Source: Planctomycetia bacterium
Lineage (GTDB): Bacteria > Planctomycetota > Brocadiia > Brocadiales > Brocadiaceae
Direction: 5' to 3'
DNA: 64,000 nucleotides
Assembly (NCBI GenBank): GCA_015075005.1
Contig: JABTVC010000003.1
Location: 186,001 to 250,000 of the forward strand
Shown here: in pieces, positions 36,309 to 45,570 of the stretch
Position numbering within the stretch: position 1 is the stretch's first letter
Layout of the letters: every line of letters begins with the position of its first letter
Program-made: the position numbers and the translations under genes
Notes under the pieces: generated by a model
What the model was told of the DNA's origin: nothing
The model's database searches: none
The model's input: the letters and a program-made list of their open reading frames with translations, nothing else

Positions 36309-37490
36309 ATGGAAATCATCGTTGAACAGATGAATGGCCTCCCTATTCAACAATCTGCGATTGAGATTGTTGAACGCAAAGGGTTAGGGCACCCGGATAC
36401 TTTGTGCGACCGCGCTGCTGAGGAATTGAGTATTGCCTTCTCTAAATATTATTTTGAAAGGTTCGGCAGGGTGTTGCACCACAATATTGACAAGTGCCTT
36501 CTTGTGGGCGGACATTCCGAGGTTTGTTTTGGCGGAGGGGAGGTAACAACACCTATGCGCCTGATTATTGCCGGGCGGGCAGTAGAATTGGTAGGAAAGG
36601 AAACGGTACCTTTGGAAGAGATCGCCAGGGAAACAACTTACCGGTGGTTAAAAGAACGGTTGAGATTTATAGAACCGGAAAAGAATGTCATTGTTGAAAC
36701 AAGGATTAGGGCTGGTAGCCCGGAGCTGAGGGCTACCTTTGACAGTTCGATTCCGTTAGCAAATGACACCTCGATTGGTGTCGGTTTTTCACCCATGACA
36801 GAGACGGAATCGCTCGTTTATCAGACCGAACAATTCTTAAATTCTCCGGAAGTGAAACGGGATTATCCCATGATTGGCGAGGACATCAAAATCATGGGCA
36901 TAAGGATAAATACCTGTATAAACCTTACGATTGCCATTGCCTTTGTTTCGCGATTTATTGTATCAAAAGATGCGTATTTTGAAATAAAATCGAATCTCTT
37001 GGAATATATCCATGCCTTTGTGAAAAAATTGACGACGTGCGAGGTCTCAATTGCACTCAATGCTGCAGATAATTATAAAAAGGACATTGTGTATTTAACC
37101 ATAACCGGAACAAGTGCTGAATGCGGGGACGATGGTCAAGTAGGCAGAGGGAATAGGGCAAATGGTTTGATCACCCCTTACCGGCCAATGACCCTTGAGG
37201 CTACTGCAGGGAAAAACCCTATTACCCATACCGGCAAATTATATAACCTGGCTGCCGGTGAAATATCGGCAGAGATAACGAAAGAACCCGATATTTCTGA
37301 TGCTGAGTGCTATCTGGTAAGCCGGATAGGAACACCCATCACGGAGCCTCAAATTGTACATGTAAAAATTCGTTCCAACCCTGGAAAAAAGGTTTTAGAA
37401 GAAAAATGCAGAACCACTATAAAAAAACATCTCGGTCAAATGCCCCAATTATGGACTGGGATTTTAGAAAGACACTATTCATTGTTTTAG
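36309..37490 (+). CDS. S-adenosylmethionine synthetase, archaeal type
   Basis: 393 residues. It matches the archaeal-type MAT rather than bacterial MetK: IEIVERKGLGHPDTLCDRAAEE, HHNIDKCLLVGG, PMRLIIAGRA, NTCINLTIAIAFVSRF, SAECGDDGQVGRGNRANGL and TAGKNPITHTGKLYNL. It makes S-adenosylmethionine from methionine and ATP. Archaeal-type enzymes occur in a minority of bacteria, so this points to old transfer or to a lineage that uses this form. ATG 36309 is chosen over the TTG three codons before it; no strong ribosome-binding site is seen for either. Confidence 0.93.
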   Translation: MEIIVEQMNGLPIQQSAIEIVERKGLGHPDTLCDRAAEELSIAFSKYYFERFGRVLHHNIDKCLLVGGHSEVCFGGGEVTTPMRLIIAGRAVELVGKETVPLEEIARETTYRWLKERLRFIEPEKNVIVETRIRAGSPELRATFDSSIPLANDTSIGVGFSPMTETESLVYQTEQFLNSPEVKRDYPMIGEDIKIMGIRINTCINLTIAIAFVSRFIVSKDAYFEIKSNLLEYIHAFVKKLTTCEVSIALNAADNYKKDIVYLTITGTSAECGDDGQVGRGNRANGLITPYRPMTLEATAGKNPITHTGKLYNLAAGEISAEITKEPDISDAECYLVSRIGTPITEPQIVHVKIRSNPGKKVLEEKCRTTIKKHLGQMPQLWTGILERHYSLF

Positions 37491-37623
37491 TGCAAGATTG
37501 GCTGGGAAGTTGAAGATTATAAGTTCGGGATTCAAAAGGATACCTTTCAAATGAAAACTTATAACCCAGTGAAACTCCGGAATATCCATGGCAAATTATT
37601 ACCGATTAATTGAGGGTTAGCCT

Positions 37624-38664
37624 ATGGCTGTCAATACCATGGTGCAAGGGACATTGGTCTCCTTTCTTGTGGGAATTACAGAGCTCAATATCGATACGAC
37701 AGAAATCGTCGATATCAAAAAGGTCAAAAGTTCCCCATCGTATCCCGATGTCATTCCTAAACAGATGGTGGTGAAGGTTGAAAAGAGGCTTGTTGAATCC
37801 AGGGAAGTCAATTTCCTGGTTAAGTTTTGTCCTCCGGGAATTGTCATAGTGGAGGCATCTGTTAATTTGGAGAACATCTTAGGTGAACATGTCTTTGATA
37901 TCAAACGGGGTCTCTTTATAGAATGCAGGACTATTTTGCGGGAATATCATTGTGACCCTTATTTTGATGAAGAGTACAGCGTATACTGTGTATCTGATTA
38001 CCAGGGAGATCCGGAAAGCCCTATTTCTGAGCATAAGGATAGCATCGCAGGGCTTCTCAAGACAGAGCGAATACCGTTAGACGAGGAAGAGGTCAATTCC
38101 ACGCTTAAATTTAACATTAAGTATTCGAAAGATGATTTAACGATTGTTGATTGGGATGGAGCGTTTGTATTTGATCCGCGCGGTGATTTCGCCAGCAATA
38201 TTGAACTTTTTGAGATTGCCAACCTTCAATTATTAAAATTGAGAGTATTGGAACACGAGTTAGAGGAACGCATGGAGAAGGCCTCACGGCTTTTGCAAAG
38301 GACTACCCTGCGGAAGATACCATGGCTCAAATCCAGAGAGATCAGGTACTCTTTGCGTGAAATTATACAGATACGTACTGAATCCATCCAGGAATTTGCG
38401 GCCACAGAACGGAATATTAACCTCATAGGAGATTGGTATTCTGCCCGGCTATTTAATCTGATAACAAAAAAACTCCATCTGGAGGAATGGAAGGCGAATA
38501 TTAATAAGACGCTTGATACCCTGGAAGATATTTACAGTATGATTTCTGAGAATTTTTCAATGTCCTTTTCTACAACCCTTGAATTTATCATTGCCTTTGG
38601 ATGGTTCTTTTTGCTGATCGGATATTTTTTATTGTTCGTTTTAGAGGTATTACAGAAAAAATAA
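37624..38664 (+). CDS. Membrane-tethered protein, RMD1/DUF155-like
   Basis: 346 residues. The first half is acidic with no recognised domain. From about 175 on, DWDGAFVFDPRG, FEIANLQLLKLRVLEHELEERMEKA, NINLIGDWYSARLFNLITKK and LDTLEDIYSMISENF are helical, followed by one membrane helix (TLEFIIAFGWFFLLIGYFLLFVLEV). The order of helical region, final LE-hydrophobic helix and cytoplasmic end resembles the RMD1/YagE (DUF155) family, known from mitochondria and bacteria but poorly understood. The likeness is by eye. It follows the SAM synthetase gene and is coupled to the cupredoxin gene (two bases apart). Confidence 0.5.
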   Translation: MAVNTMVQGTLVSFLVGITELNIDTTEIVDIKKVKSSPSYPDVIPKQMVVKVEKRLVESREVNFLVKFCPPGIVIVEASVNLENILGEHVFDIKRGLFIECRTILREYHCDPYFDEEYSVYCVSDYQGDPESPISEHKDSIAGLLKTERIPLDEEEVNSTLKFNIKYSKDDLTIVDWDGAFVFDPRGDFASNIELFEIANLQLLKLRVLEHELEERMEKASRLLQRTTLRKIPWLKSREIRYSLREIIQIRTESIQEFAATERNINLIGDWYSARLFNLITKKLHLEEWKANINKTLDTLEDIYSMISENFSMSFSTTLEFIIAFGWFFLLIGYFLLFVLEVLQKK

Positions 38665-38666
38665 AT

Positions 38667-39275
38667 ATGAAGATAATAACGGTATTGTTTTTTATGACAT
38701 GCTTTGTAACCGCGAGTTTTACTTTTAACACGTTTGCTGAAGAAAAAGGGCCGGGCACTATTAATGGCGCTGTTAAGGCCAAAAAGGCAAAGTATCTCAA
38801 GGATACGATTGTTTATATCGAACAGGTATCAGATACTTTTGATCCCCCAAAAGAACACGCTGTTGTAGACCAGAAAAACATGGCCTTTATTCCCCACGTG
38901 CTTCCGCTGATAAAAGGAACTACGGTTGATTTTCTTAATAGCGATACGGTTCAACACAACGTCTATTCGCCAGACGCCGTAGCAGACAACTTTAACCTGG
39001 GGACATGGATGAAAGGCGAAACAAGACCTTTCACGTTCAACAAACTAGGGATTGCCACCATCCGGTGTAATGTGCACGTCGATATGCTGGCATACGTCCT
39101 TGTCCTTCAAAATCCGTACTTTGCAAGGGTCGATAACGAAGGGAGGTTTTCTTTTGTGAATGTACCAGAGGGAAAGTATGTTATAAAATTATGGAATAAA
39201 CGGTACAAGGCTGTGGATCAGAAAGTCGATGTCAAGGCAGGTGTCATATCTGATGTCACGTTCGAGTTAAAATAA
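38667..39275 (+). CDS. Exported cupredoxin-domain protein
   Basis: 202 residues from the ATG at 38667. A signal peptide (ITVLFFMTCFVTASFTFNTFA, cut about residue 25) is followed by a beta-rich domain. The type-1 copper ligands can be read as His in SDTVQHNVYSPD and Cys-x2-His-x2-Met in TIRCNVHVDMLAY. A C-terminal carboxypeptidase-regulatory-like strand set (GRFSFVNVPEGKYVIKLW) follows. It probably binds copper in the periplasm or on the outside and may shuttle electrons. It starts two bases after the stop of the RMD1-like gene, so they are translationally coupled. Confidence 0.8.
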   Translation: MKIITVLFFMTCFVTASFTFNTFAEEKGPGTINGAVKAKKAKYLKDTIVYIEQVSDTFDPPKEHAVVDQKNMAFIPHVLPLIKGTTVDFLNSDTVQHNVYSPDAVADNFNLGTWMKGETRPFTFNKLGIATIRCNVHVDMLAYVLVLQNPYFARVDNEGRFSFVNVPEGKYVIKLWNKRYKAVDQKVDVKAGVISDVTFELK

Positions 39276-39337
39276 TTTTATTTCGGTTTTGCGGTCTAAT
39301 TGGTTAGCCTCTAAAAGCTTGTGTTGGCTTTGCCCAT

Positions 39338-41902
39338 TCACCTTTTTTGAAATAAATTACAGCTATGGTATACTATGCGGTTACAAAATATGCATACAGG
39401 AATTAAAATCACGATGGTTATCAGGGTAATAATCATGCCGATGGTAAAGGATTTAGGCTCGTAAATGAACTGAATGATGTGATCGCCCTTTTCGACGAAG
39501 ACAGACCGCAGGATGTAATTGGTCTTTAACACCCGATTCTTTTTCCCGTCAATGTATGCATTCCAGCCCGGGTAAAAGGTATCAACAAGGACAAGATACC
39601 CGTCCTCTACGAGAGTTGCCTTTACGGTAACACTGTTTGGTGAGTATTCAAGAATTGTAGGATTGGCCTCTTTCTGCAAATTTTCTCCAGATGTATTCAT
39701 GGTGAGTCTGGATGGTTCTTCCAGGATAACATAGGTTAAAGGATTAAATTCGCTGCTGGAGAGTTCTTTGAATATGGCATCTCTCCCCTGCAAGGTTTTG
39801 GCCCCATGGACGATAAAGGCGCGCGGCATTGCCTGTGTATTGTAAAAGAGGGCGTATTGAGAGTCACGAAAGACCAGTTTTATCGTTGGACGTTCTATCC
39901 TCACATGGGCGGAGAGGAGTATATATTTTAAGTTAAGCATATTAGTCAGTCTGGAAATTTGTGCAACTTCCATAACAATGCGCGGTTCTTCTATGGGTTT
40001 ACCGTCGGACAGGTTGATGAATTCGCTGTATTCTTTAATGACATTGGCGTCATATCCCCCGACATGAGAAATGTTATGCGCCATGCCCTGGTTGAGTTCA
40101 AAATTTCCAACTGTCGTAATACGGAACGGTTCGGAGTCATTTTTCAAGACGTTGAGCATTTCCTTATTCCAAAAGCATTGGCGGAAATCAAAGGTCACCA
40201 TATATTGGTTTCCGAAACACCAGAGGTCACCGAATATCAGGGCGATTGTGATGGGGATTAAAATCTGCCTTTTCAACCTGCCATTTATCCATAGCCCGAT
40301 GACCAGCAGGCTTAATATGCTAAGGAGTATAAATTTTGCTGCACCCCTTGCAGCAACGGCAAAGGTTGCATGCAAAAATCCGGCATCTTTCAGGCTGGGT
40401 AGTGTGGTATATCGATCGCCCAATGAACAAACCTTATGAATAATACTATGCCATGCCCCGTATCCTGCCCTGAACAAAAAGAAAATTATAAGAAATAAGC
40501 TTATCGCTATAACAATGCCTGTCGTAATGTAGAAAAAAGATGTAATCTTTTTTTTGATAAAAATACCCTTTTGCAAGTATTCTGCCCCGATACCGGAAAG
40601 GACAGAAAGGGAAAAGGCAACAATAAAAATGAATTTGGAGTTTCCCCGAAACATGTTAAATCCGGGCACAATGGCATAGAGGATTTTCAAGAGCGGGGTA
40701 AACTTACCCAATGCAAGGATCGTTGTGACGAGTGCTAAAATTAGAAAGGTCTTTGTGAATTTATTTCTATTATAGAAGGAGGCAAGTGCACACAACAGTA
40801 AGGGCAGGATGCCAGCGTACAACGACATCTCCCAGAGATAGCACCTCCCCCAATAAGGGGTTTTTATTGAATCCCCAAAATATTCCGGGATAAATAAGGT
40901 GATGAAATTCTCTGGTGCAAAGGAAAACTGACTTACCCATTCATAGGAAATCGTTTGCCGGGCAGAGTGTTTAATCATCTCAAATGCCGGTAATAGTTGA
41001 ATGGCAGCGAGTGAAATACCTGCAACGTAGAGAATGAAAACTCCCGCCGTATGATATCCGACTAATTTCCAGTTCTTGTGCTCTCTAAACTCCTGAACTA
41101 TACGTATGATGAAATAGATAAATACAGCAATTGCGGTATAAAAAAAGTATTGAGGATGCCCCGCCAATATATTAAACGCAACTGCAACCCCGCCAAGAAG
41201 TGCATAGAAAAAATTCCTGGTACGGATAAATAACTCTGAGAATAAAAGAATAAGTGGCAACCATATCATCGTGCACAGATTAGGGAGATGTCCAGGATAG
41301 ACATGAAATATCTGGGGTGCGCAAAACATAAATATGGTGGCCGCAATCATACAACTCGGCCGGGAAAGACTGTCCGGATAAAATTTCGGATTTTGGACTT
41401 CAGATTTTGGATTTAATACTGAATTCCCATATCTGAAATCTGCAATTAAGTTTTGGTTGCTAAAACTTAATCTACCGAGGTTTAAATATCGGAGGTATAG
41501 ATAGGTAAATACACCTGATAGAAATACATGGAGGATAATGCTGTAGTTGATGGCTACATGAATAGGGAATACAAGAAAGATCAGATTGAGCGGATAAAAT
41601 ATGGCAGATTGCACTCCTCCGACAAAGGGCGTCCCACCGTAAATGTATGGATTCCAGAGGGGAATCGTTCCTCTCGCCAGGGTATTAAAACCAAAATATC
41701 TCCAGTAAAATAGCTGGTGACGGGTATCAGTATTCTGGTCGCTCAGGACACTAAAATCCGTGGGAATAAGAACGTTGTGGAAATATGCCAGGGCAAGAAG
41801 GAAAAAGGTGAGTATCGCAAACCAATCGTATTGAGACCATGCCTTTCTCTGGTTTGTGATTAAATTCGAAGTGGAATAATTGCTGTAGTTCTTGTTCCGC
41901 AT
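39338..41902 (-). CDS. YfhO-family multispanning membrane protein
   Basis: About 854 residues. At least a dozen membrane helices follow the conserved luminal segment SDQNTDTRHQLFYWRYFGFN and IPLWNPYIYGGTPFVGG, where the Asp is typical of GT-C fold enzymes. The C-terminal soluble region has the YfhO pattern (GYLVLVDTFYPGWNAYIDGK) and ends in one more helix. The family transfers sugars onto envelope polymers such as teichoic acid. ATG at 41902 is preferred to TTG 41932, though neither has a clear ribosome-binding site. A repeat-derived insert of about 28 residues lies between two helices. Confidence 0.82.
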   Translation of the reverse strand: MRNKNYSNYSTSNLITNQRKAWSQYDWFAILTFFLLALAYFHNVLIPTDFSVLSDQNTDTRHQLFYWRYFGFNTLARGTIPLWNPYIYGGTPFVGGVQSAIFYPLNLIFLVFPIHVAINYSIILHVFLSGVFTYLYLRYLNLGRLSFSNQNLIADFRYGNSVLNPKSEVQNPKFYPDSLSRPSCMIAATIFMFCAPQIFHVYPGHLPNLCTMIWLPLILLFSELFIRTRNFFYALLGGVAVAFNILAGHPQYFFYTAIAVFIYFIIRIVQEFREHKNWKLVGYHTAGVFILYVAGISLAAIQLLPAFEMIKHSARQTISYEWVSQFSFAPENFITLFIPEYFGDSIKTPYWGRCYLWEMSLYAGILPLLLCALASFYNRNKFTKTFLILALVTTILALGKFTPLLKILYAIVPGFNMFRGNSKFIFIVAFSLSVLSGIGAEYLQKGIFIKKKITSFFYITTGIVIAISLFLIIFFLFRAGYGAWHSIIHKVCSLGDRYTTLPSLKDAGFLHATFAVAARGAAKFILLSILSLLVIGLWINGRLKRQILIPITIALIFGDLWCFGNQYMVTFDFRQCFWNKEMLNVLKNDSEPFRITTVGNFELNQGMAHNISHVGGYDANVIKEYSEFINLSDGKPIEEPRIVMEVAQISRLTNMLNLKYILLSAHVRIERPTIKLVFRDSQYALFYNTQAMPRAFIVHGAKTLQGRDAIFKELSSSEFNPLTYVILEEPSRLTMNTSGENLQKEANPTILEYSPNSVTVKATLVEDGYLVLVDTFYPGWNAYIDGKKNRVLKTNYILRSVFVEKGDHIIQFIYEPKSFTIGMIITLITIVILIPVCIFCNRIVYHSCNLFQKR
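41384..41460. repeat. Dispersed repeat inserted in frame in the YfhO-like gene
   Basis: The plus strand is built of near-copies of GGATTTTGGACTTCAGATT and TATCTGAAATCTGCAATT. It translates on the minus strand as QNLIADFRYGNSVLNPKSEV and on to FYPD. This low-complexity AT-rich composition is unlike the flanking membrane helices and resembles dispersed intergenic repeats. The frame stays open. Confidence 0.6.
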
Positions 41903-41948
41903 TTGGTCTTTTACGAGATGCTTGCTTTGCAATACGTGGTTTGAAAGC

Positions 41949-42365
41949 CTATTTTAAGAGGAATATGCCACCTAAAATAAGCAACATGCCGATTACCTTG
42001 GACATGGTAACTTGTTCGCCCAGGAAAATCCAACCCAAAAGAAATGTAAATAACGGGTAACAGCTTGTAATGGGAATGATCCTCGATATCTCACCCATCT
42101 TGAGCGCCTTGTAAAATACCAATTGTGCTACAACTCCCGCCAGAATGCCTGCGAGGACAAGAAAGAAAATTGATTTAACATCCATTTTCCTAAAAGATGG
42201 AAACTGAGGTGTAAAAGCAATAATCATTGCAACCCCCAGGAAAACACCTGAGCATCTTATCAGATAAGCGGCAGTGGGTTCAACAGAAGAGAGTCCTACC
42301 TTTTCCAAAAAAGGCACAAATCCCCAGATAAAGGCCGTAAGTAAGGCAAGGATAAGTGTTTCCAT
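41949..42365 (-). CDS. Small EamA/DMT-family transporter
   Basis: 138 residues, a single EamA unit with four to five helices. It starts METLILALLTAFIWGFVPFLEK and contains the typical ISRIIPITSCYPLFTFLLGWIFLGE end-of-domain signature. Single-unit members act as dimers of identical or paired chains in the inner membrane. The substrate is unknown. It lies 47 bases before the YfhO-like gene on the same strand, so it may be an accessory of that system. Confidence 0.85.
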   Translation of the reverse strand: METLILALLTAFIWGFVPFLEKVGLSSVEPTAAYLIRCSGVFLGVAMIIAFTPQFPSFRKMDVKSIFFLVLAGILAGVVAQLVFYKALKMGEISRIIPITSCYPLFTFLLGWIFLGEQVTMSKVIGMLLILGGIFLLK

Positions 42366-42608
42366 GAAAGTACTCTAAAATACGGGGGCTTTTCTCGTGT
42401 AATTAAAACCACGCACGTCGCTGCGAATTAACACCAACAGTCACAAATACAAGAAATGTGAAGTTTAAAGTCACATGATTATAGTAAAACCCAAGGGGGA
42501 AATTACACCGACATTAAGGCTTCACGACGAATTTATTTACCCTTAGCCCCTCCCCACGAAGGGACTAGTGTTTGCGACTGCAAAAGAGATGCAGCATCAC
42601 GGTTTTTC

Positions 42609-43328
42609 TTACTTCCCGCCGGATACTTTTGCCTTGCGTTTGCTTTGATAGATTACCCCTAAGGCGAAATGCGGCTTGTCGTCGGCTGGATTGAGTTCCA
42701 GGGCTTTTTGTAACGATTTTATAGCCTCGTCAAGCTGATCCTGCTTTGCATAGGCAATACCCATATTATAGTAGGCATCTGTATATTGCGGGTTAATTGC
42801 CACGGCTTTTTTAAAGGCAACAAGAGATTCATCCAGGGAGTCCATGGTGGCATAGGTAACACCTAAATTATAATAGGCCTTTTCATGTTTTGGGTTAATC
42901 TCTACAACCTTTTTAAACGCCGCCACAGCATTGGAATACTGCTTCTTTCCATGATAAACGATTCCCAAATTATACTGTGCCTCGATATATGGGGGGGCTA
43001 GTGCAATAGCCTTCTTTAGGCTTTCAATGGCTTCATCTAACCGGCCTGTTTCATAATAAAGTACACCGAGATTGTTATAAGCCTTTACAAAATTGGGTTC
43101 AATCTCCAACGTTTTTTTGTATTCGGTGACGGCTTCTTCTGTCATCCCTTTTTCGCTGTATAAAATCCCAAGATTATAATGCGCCTCTGCCGAGCCAGGG
43201 TTTTTTTCTATCGACTGCTGAAATTCCCTGATAGCGGCATCCAGTAATTCATCCTTGCCCTGATCCTGGCAATAACCCACATGTACCAAAGTTAATACCA
43301 TAAACACGATAACGATAGACATCCTCAT
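42609..43328 (-). CDS. Exported TPR-repeat protein
   Basis: 239 residues. A signal peptide (MRMSIVIVFMVLTLVHVGYC) precedes six nearly perfect 34-residue TPR units: AHYNLGILYSEKGMTEEAV, AYNNLGVLYYETGRLDEAI, AQYNLGIVYHGKKQYSNAV, AYYNLGVTYATMDSLDESL and so on. The Cys at the end of the signal (GYCQ) could be a weak lipobox. It likely scaffolds envelope complexes. Upstream lies a three-helix membrane protein on the same strand, 29 bases away. Confidence 0.85.
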   Translation of the reverse strand: MRMSIVIVFMVLTLVHVGYCQDQGKDELLDAAIREFQQSIEKNPGSAEAHYNLGILYSEKGMTEEAVTEYKKTLEIEPNFVKAYNNLGVLYYETGRLDEAIESLKKAIALAPPYIEAQYNLGIVYHGKKQYSNAVAAFKKVVEINPKHEKAYYNLGVTYATMDSLDESLVAFKKAVAINPQYTDAYYNMGIAYAKQDQLDEAIKSLQKALELNPADDKPHFALGVIYQSKRKAKVSGGK

Positions 43329-43356
43329 AACATGGCTCCTCTTAAATACTTTTAAG

Positions 43357-44235
43357 TTAATTAACCGGTATACGGCCTTCTTTTACGGGCGCACATAATT
43401 TTTTCATAGTGATTGATTCAACCATCCCCGATATGGGCGGTTGAATCTTACGGTCTTTTAACATAGTAATTGATGTCTCTTGAATGACGCCCTGAATGAA
43501 TGAAGGCATAATATCTTTTATTTCCGTACCGGGCTGAAGCAATGGCTTATCTTCTTTTGTTGTAAATGAAATACGTGAAACGTCCTCAGTCGTAATACCC
43601 ACATTCGAATCCGTTTTATATTTTCCGGTTATAAGTGCTGCTTCTGTTTTCATCACGGGTGACGGAGGTGCAAAGCGTAATAATTCCAAGTTCGCATCAG
43701 ACATGGCTGGCTCCGCGATCGTTATTTTCAGTTGCTCAGGAGACCCTGCTGGTGATAGTTTTTCGTTTTCTGGTTCCAAAACTCTTTGAGGAGTTTCTTC
43801 TTTTATGACTAATACAATCGGTTCTTTTTTGATGGTCTTTAAAATCTTATGAACGAGCAGGTCTCCCACGAGTAATTGCTTCAGGGAAGCTTCTGTTTTA
43901 ACAACTTTTAAATAGTGATAGTTTATGATAATTAATGTAATCCCAAAACCGATTACGATTGCCGACGTAATAATCTTGGAAACAAGAGGGAAAAATTTCA
44001 TAACGAGATGAAACAAAACGACGAAGATCAGTGCAGATACTCCAACCTCTAAAAGGCCAGCTTGTGGTGAGCCTGTCGAGGTAAAATAAACCATAACGAT
44101 TACTATGACCAGAAACCATATGCACACATGTGCTATCATGTGCTTCCAGGTATTCAGCGGTTTATGAGGGTCTTGCATCTTTGCCGGTTCTGTGAATTTA
44201 TTGTTTTTATCTGCCGGAGTGTTTTTTTCTGTCAT
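43357..44235 (-). CDS. Three-helix membrane protein with a repeat-derived segment
   Basis: 292 residues. Three membrane helices lie in the first 120: IAHVCIWFLVIVIVMVYF, VGVSALIFVVLFHLVMKFF and SAIVIGFGITLIIINYHYL. A hydrophilic, low-complexity tail follows and ends with PPISGMVESITMKKLCAPV. Between helices 1 and 2 the codons for TSTGSPQAGLLE read a common dispersed repeat (AGCTTGTGGTGAGCCTGTCG on plus, 44059-44078). No known domain. It probably works with the downstream TPR protein; this is inferred from proximity. Confidence 0.6.
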   Translation of the reverse strand: MTEKNTPADKNNKFTEPAKMQDPHKPLNTWKHMIAHVCIWFLVIVIVMVYFTSTGSPQAGLLEVGVSALIFVVLFHLVMKFFPLVSKIITSAIVIGFGITLIIINYHYLKVVKTEASLKQLLVGDLLVHKILKTIKKEPIVLVIKEETPQRVLEPENEKLSPAGSPEQLKITIAEPAMSDANLELLRFAPPSPVMKTEAALITGKYKTDSNVGITTEDVSRISFTTKEDKPLLQPGTEIKDIMPSFIQGVIQETSITMLKDRKIQPPISGMVESITMKKLCAPVKEGRIPVN

Positions 44236-44482
44236 ACTCTTAAATTTGTCGAATTGAAAAGGACACTCGAATACGCTTATTTAGCTCCTTCCGAGAAACA
44301 CCATACAGGAAGAACCAGTAGTGTCTCAGCATAGTCTAGAGTATTTCTCAGATTTTGTCGAGCAAAAATTATAGTACGGGTTCTTCGACATCTTTAAGGG
44401 ATGATATACAATTTTAATCAGACATTAAAAGTGGCCGCTAAATCTTTGTATTCTTTCTCAAAATAATTTTCATCTATTTTAT

Positions 44483-45496
44483 TTACTTCCGCGGTTTCTT
44501 TGTTGCTTCCAATTCTGCCTGTTTCTTTTTTAATTCCTCTTCCTTTTGCTTTTGCTTTTGCTTTTCTTCTAGACGTCTTAGCTTTTCCTCTAAAAACGAG
44601 AGATTAATTTCTGCATTTTTCCATACCTGAAGTCCGGTATCATAGCGAATGGTGGATGTTTCCAACCTTGTCTTAAATATTGCAATCCTTTGTTCATTTA
44701 CTGCCTTTTTCCACTGTAAAACACTCTCTACCTTTTCCTGCAATTTTTTTGTAAATTCTCCGTTCCCGCTGCCTTCTATTGCTGTTTTCAAACTTTTAGC
44801 AAGATTCTGTTCATCAACAAAGGCCTTATCTATAATCTCCTTCAACCTGTTAGTGAAAAAGGAAACCACCGCCGCTTTTTCTTTGATGCCGTCTTGTATT
44901 TCAATAATATTACTTGTTACAACGTCAATATCTTCCCAAATTACCGGGGCAGCATCATATGGTGTTACCGAAACTGCATCATCCAGCTTGAATATTGACT
45001 TTAATAGCACAACCTGATCAGAATAAACCTTTTGGTGATCCTGAAGTACGGTAATCCGGTCCTCATAGGTTTCTATTAATTCGTTATCGATATCTATCTT
45101 TTCCTCAACTGCCTCAATTTCTATACCCATTAATTCTAAATACTTTTGGTTTGCTTGTTTGCCCTGATAATCTTTTTTGCCCTGTCTGAGTCTGTCACGA
45201 TAAAGAATCATCGCCCTTACGTCTTGTTCTAAACTTACTATAAATGACTTTATTTCGTTGATGGATTTGCCAACATGGGCTTTCACTTCGTCCTCTTTTG
45301 ACGTAACCCGTTCAATATCTTCGGCTTTCACTGTTATGCCTGTTTCGCTGAACTTTACCTTGACGGTCTTTCCCTTTTCAGAGAGCGGAGTCGGTGTCGT
45401 TACCGTTTGTGCATACAAATGAATGCATAGGCCTGTCCACAGGAAACAAGCACCCAGATATCGTACGAACCAAAAAGTAATGCTTTTTTTGGGCAT
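44483..45496 (-). CDS. Exported coiled-coil protein of unknown function
   Basis: About 337 residues. A signal-like N-terminal helix (FWFVRYLGACFLWTGLCIHLYA) is followed by an all-helical, charged body: VSLEQDVRAMILYRDRLRQG, LELMGIEIEAVEEKIDIDNE and LSFLEEKLRRLEEK. The C-terminus is a KQKQKQKEEE tract from a CTTTTG-type hexanucleotide repeat at about 44544-44565. It resembles the helical periplasmic part of large mechanosensitive channels but lacks the channel. ATG 45496 is chosen over a TTG four codons upstream. Function not recognised. Confidence 0.6.
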   Translation of the reverse strand: MPKKSITFWFVRYLGACFLWTGLCIHLYAQTVTTPTPLSEKGKTVKVKFSETGITVKAEDIERVTSKEDEVKAHVGKSINEIKSFIVSLEQDVRAMILYRDRLRQGKKDYQGKQANQKYLELMGIEIEAVEEKIDIDNELIETYEDRITVLQDHQKVYSDQVVLLKSIFKLDDAVSVTPYDAAPVIWEDIDVVTSNIIEIQDGIKEKAAVVSFFTNRLKEIIDKAFVDEQNLAKSLKTAIEGSGNGEFTKKLQEKVESVLQWKKAVNEQRIAIFKTRLETSTIRYDTGLQVWKNAEINLSFLEEKLRRLEEKQKQKQKEEELKKKQAELEATKKPRK

Positions 45497-45570
45497 CCTG
45501 TACTTCAAAAACGTATCTACTCTCCTTGCAAAATTGCGTCTTTATTTTCTTTGTGACTTAGGCACAGGAT

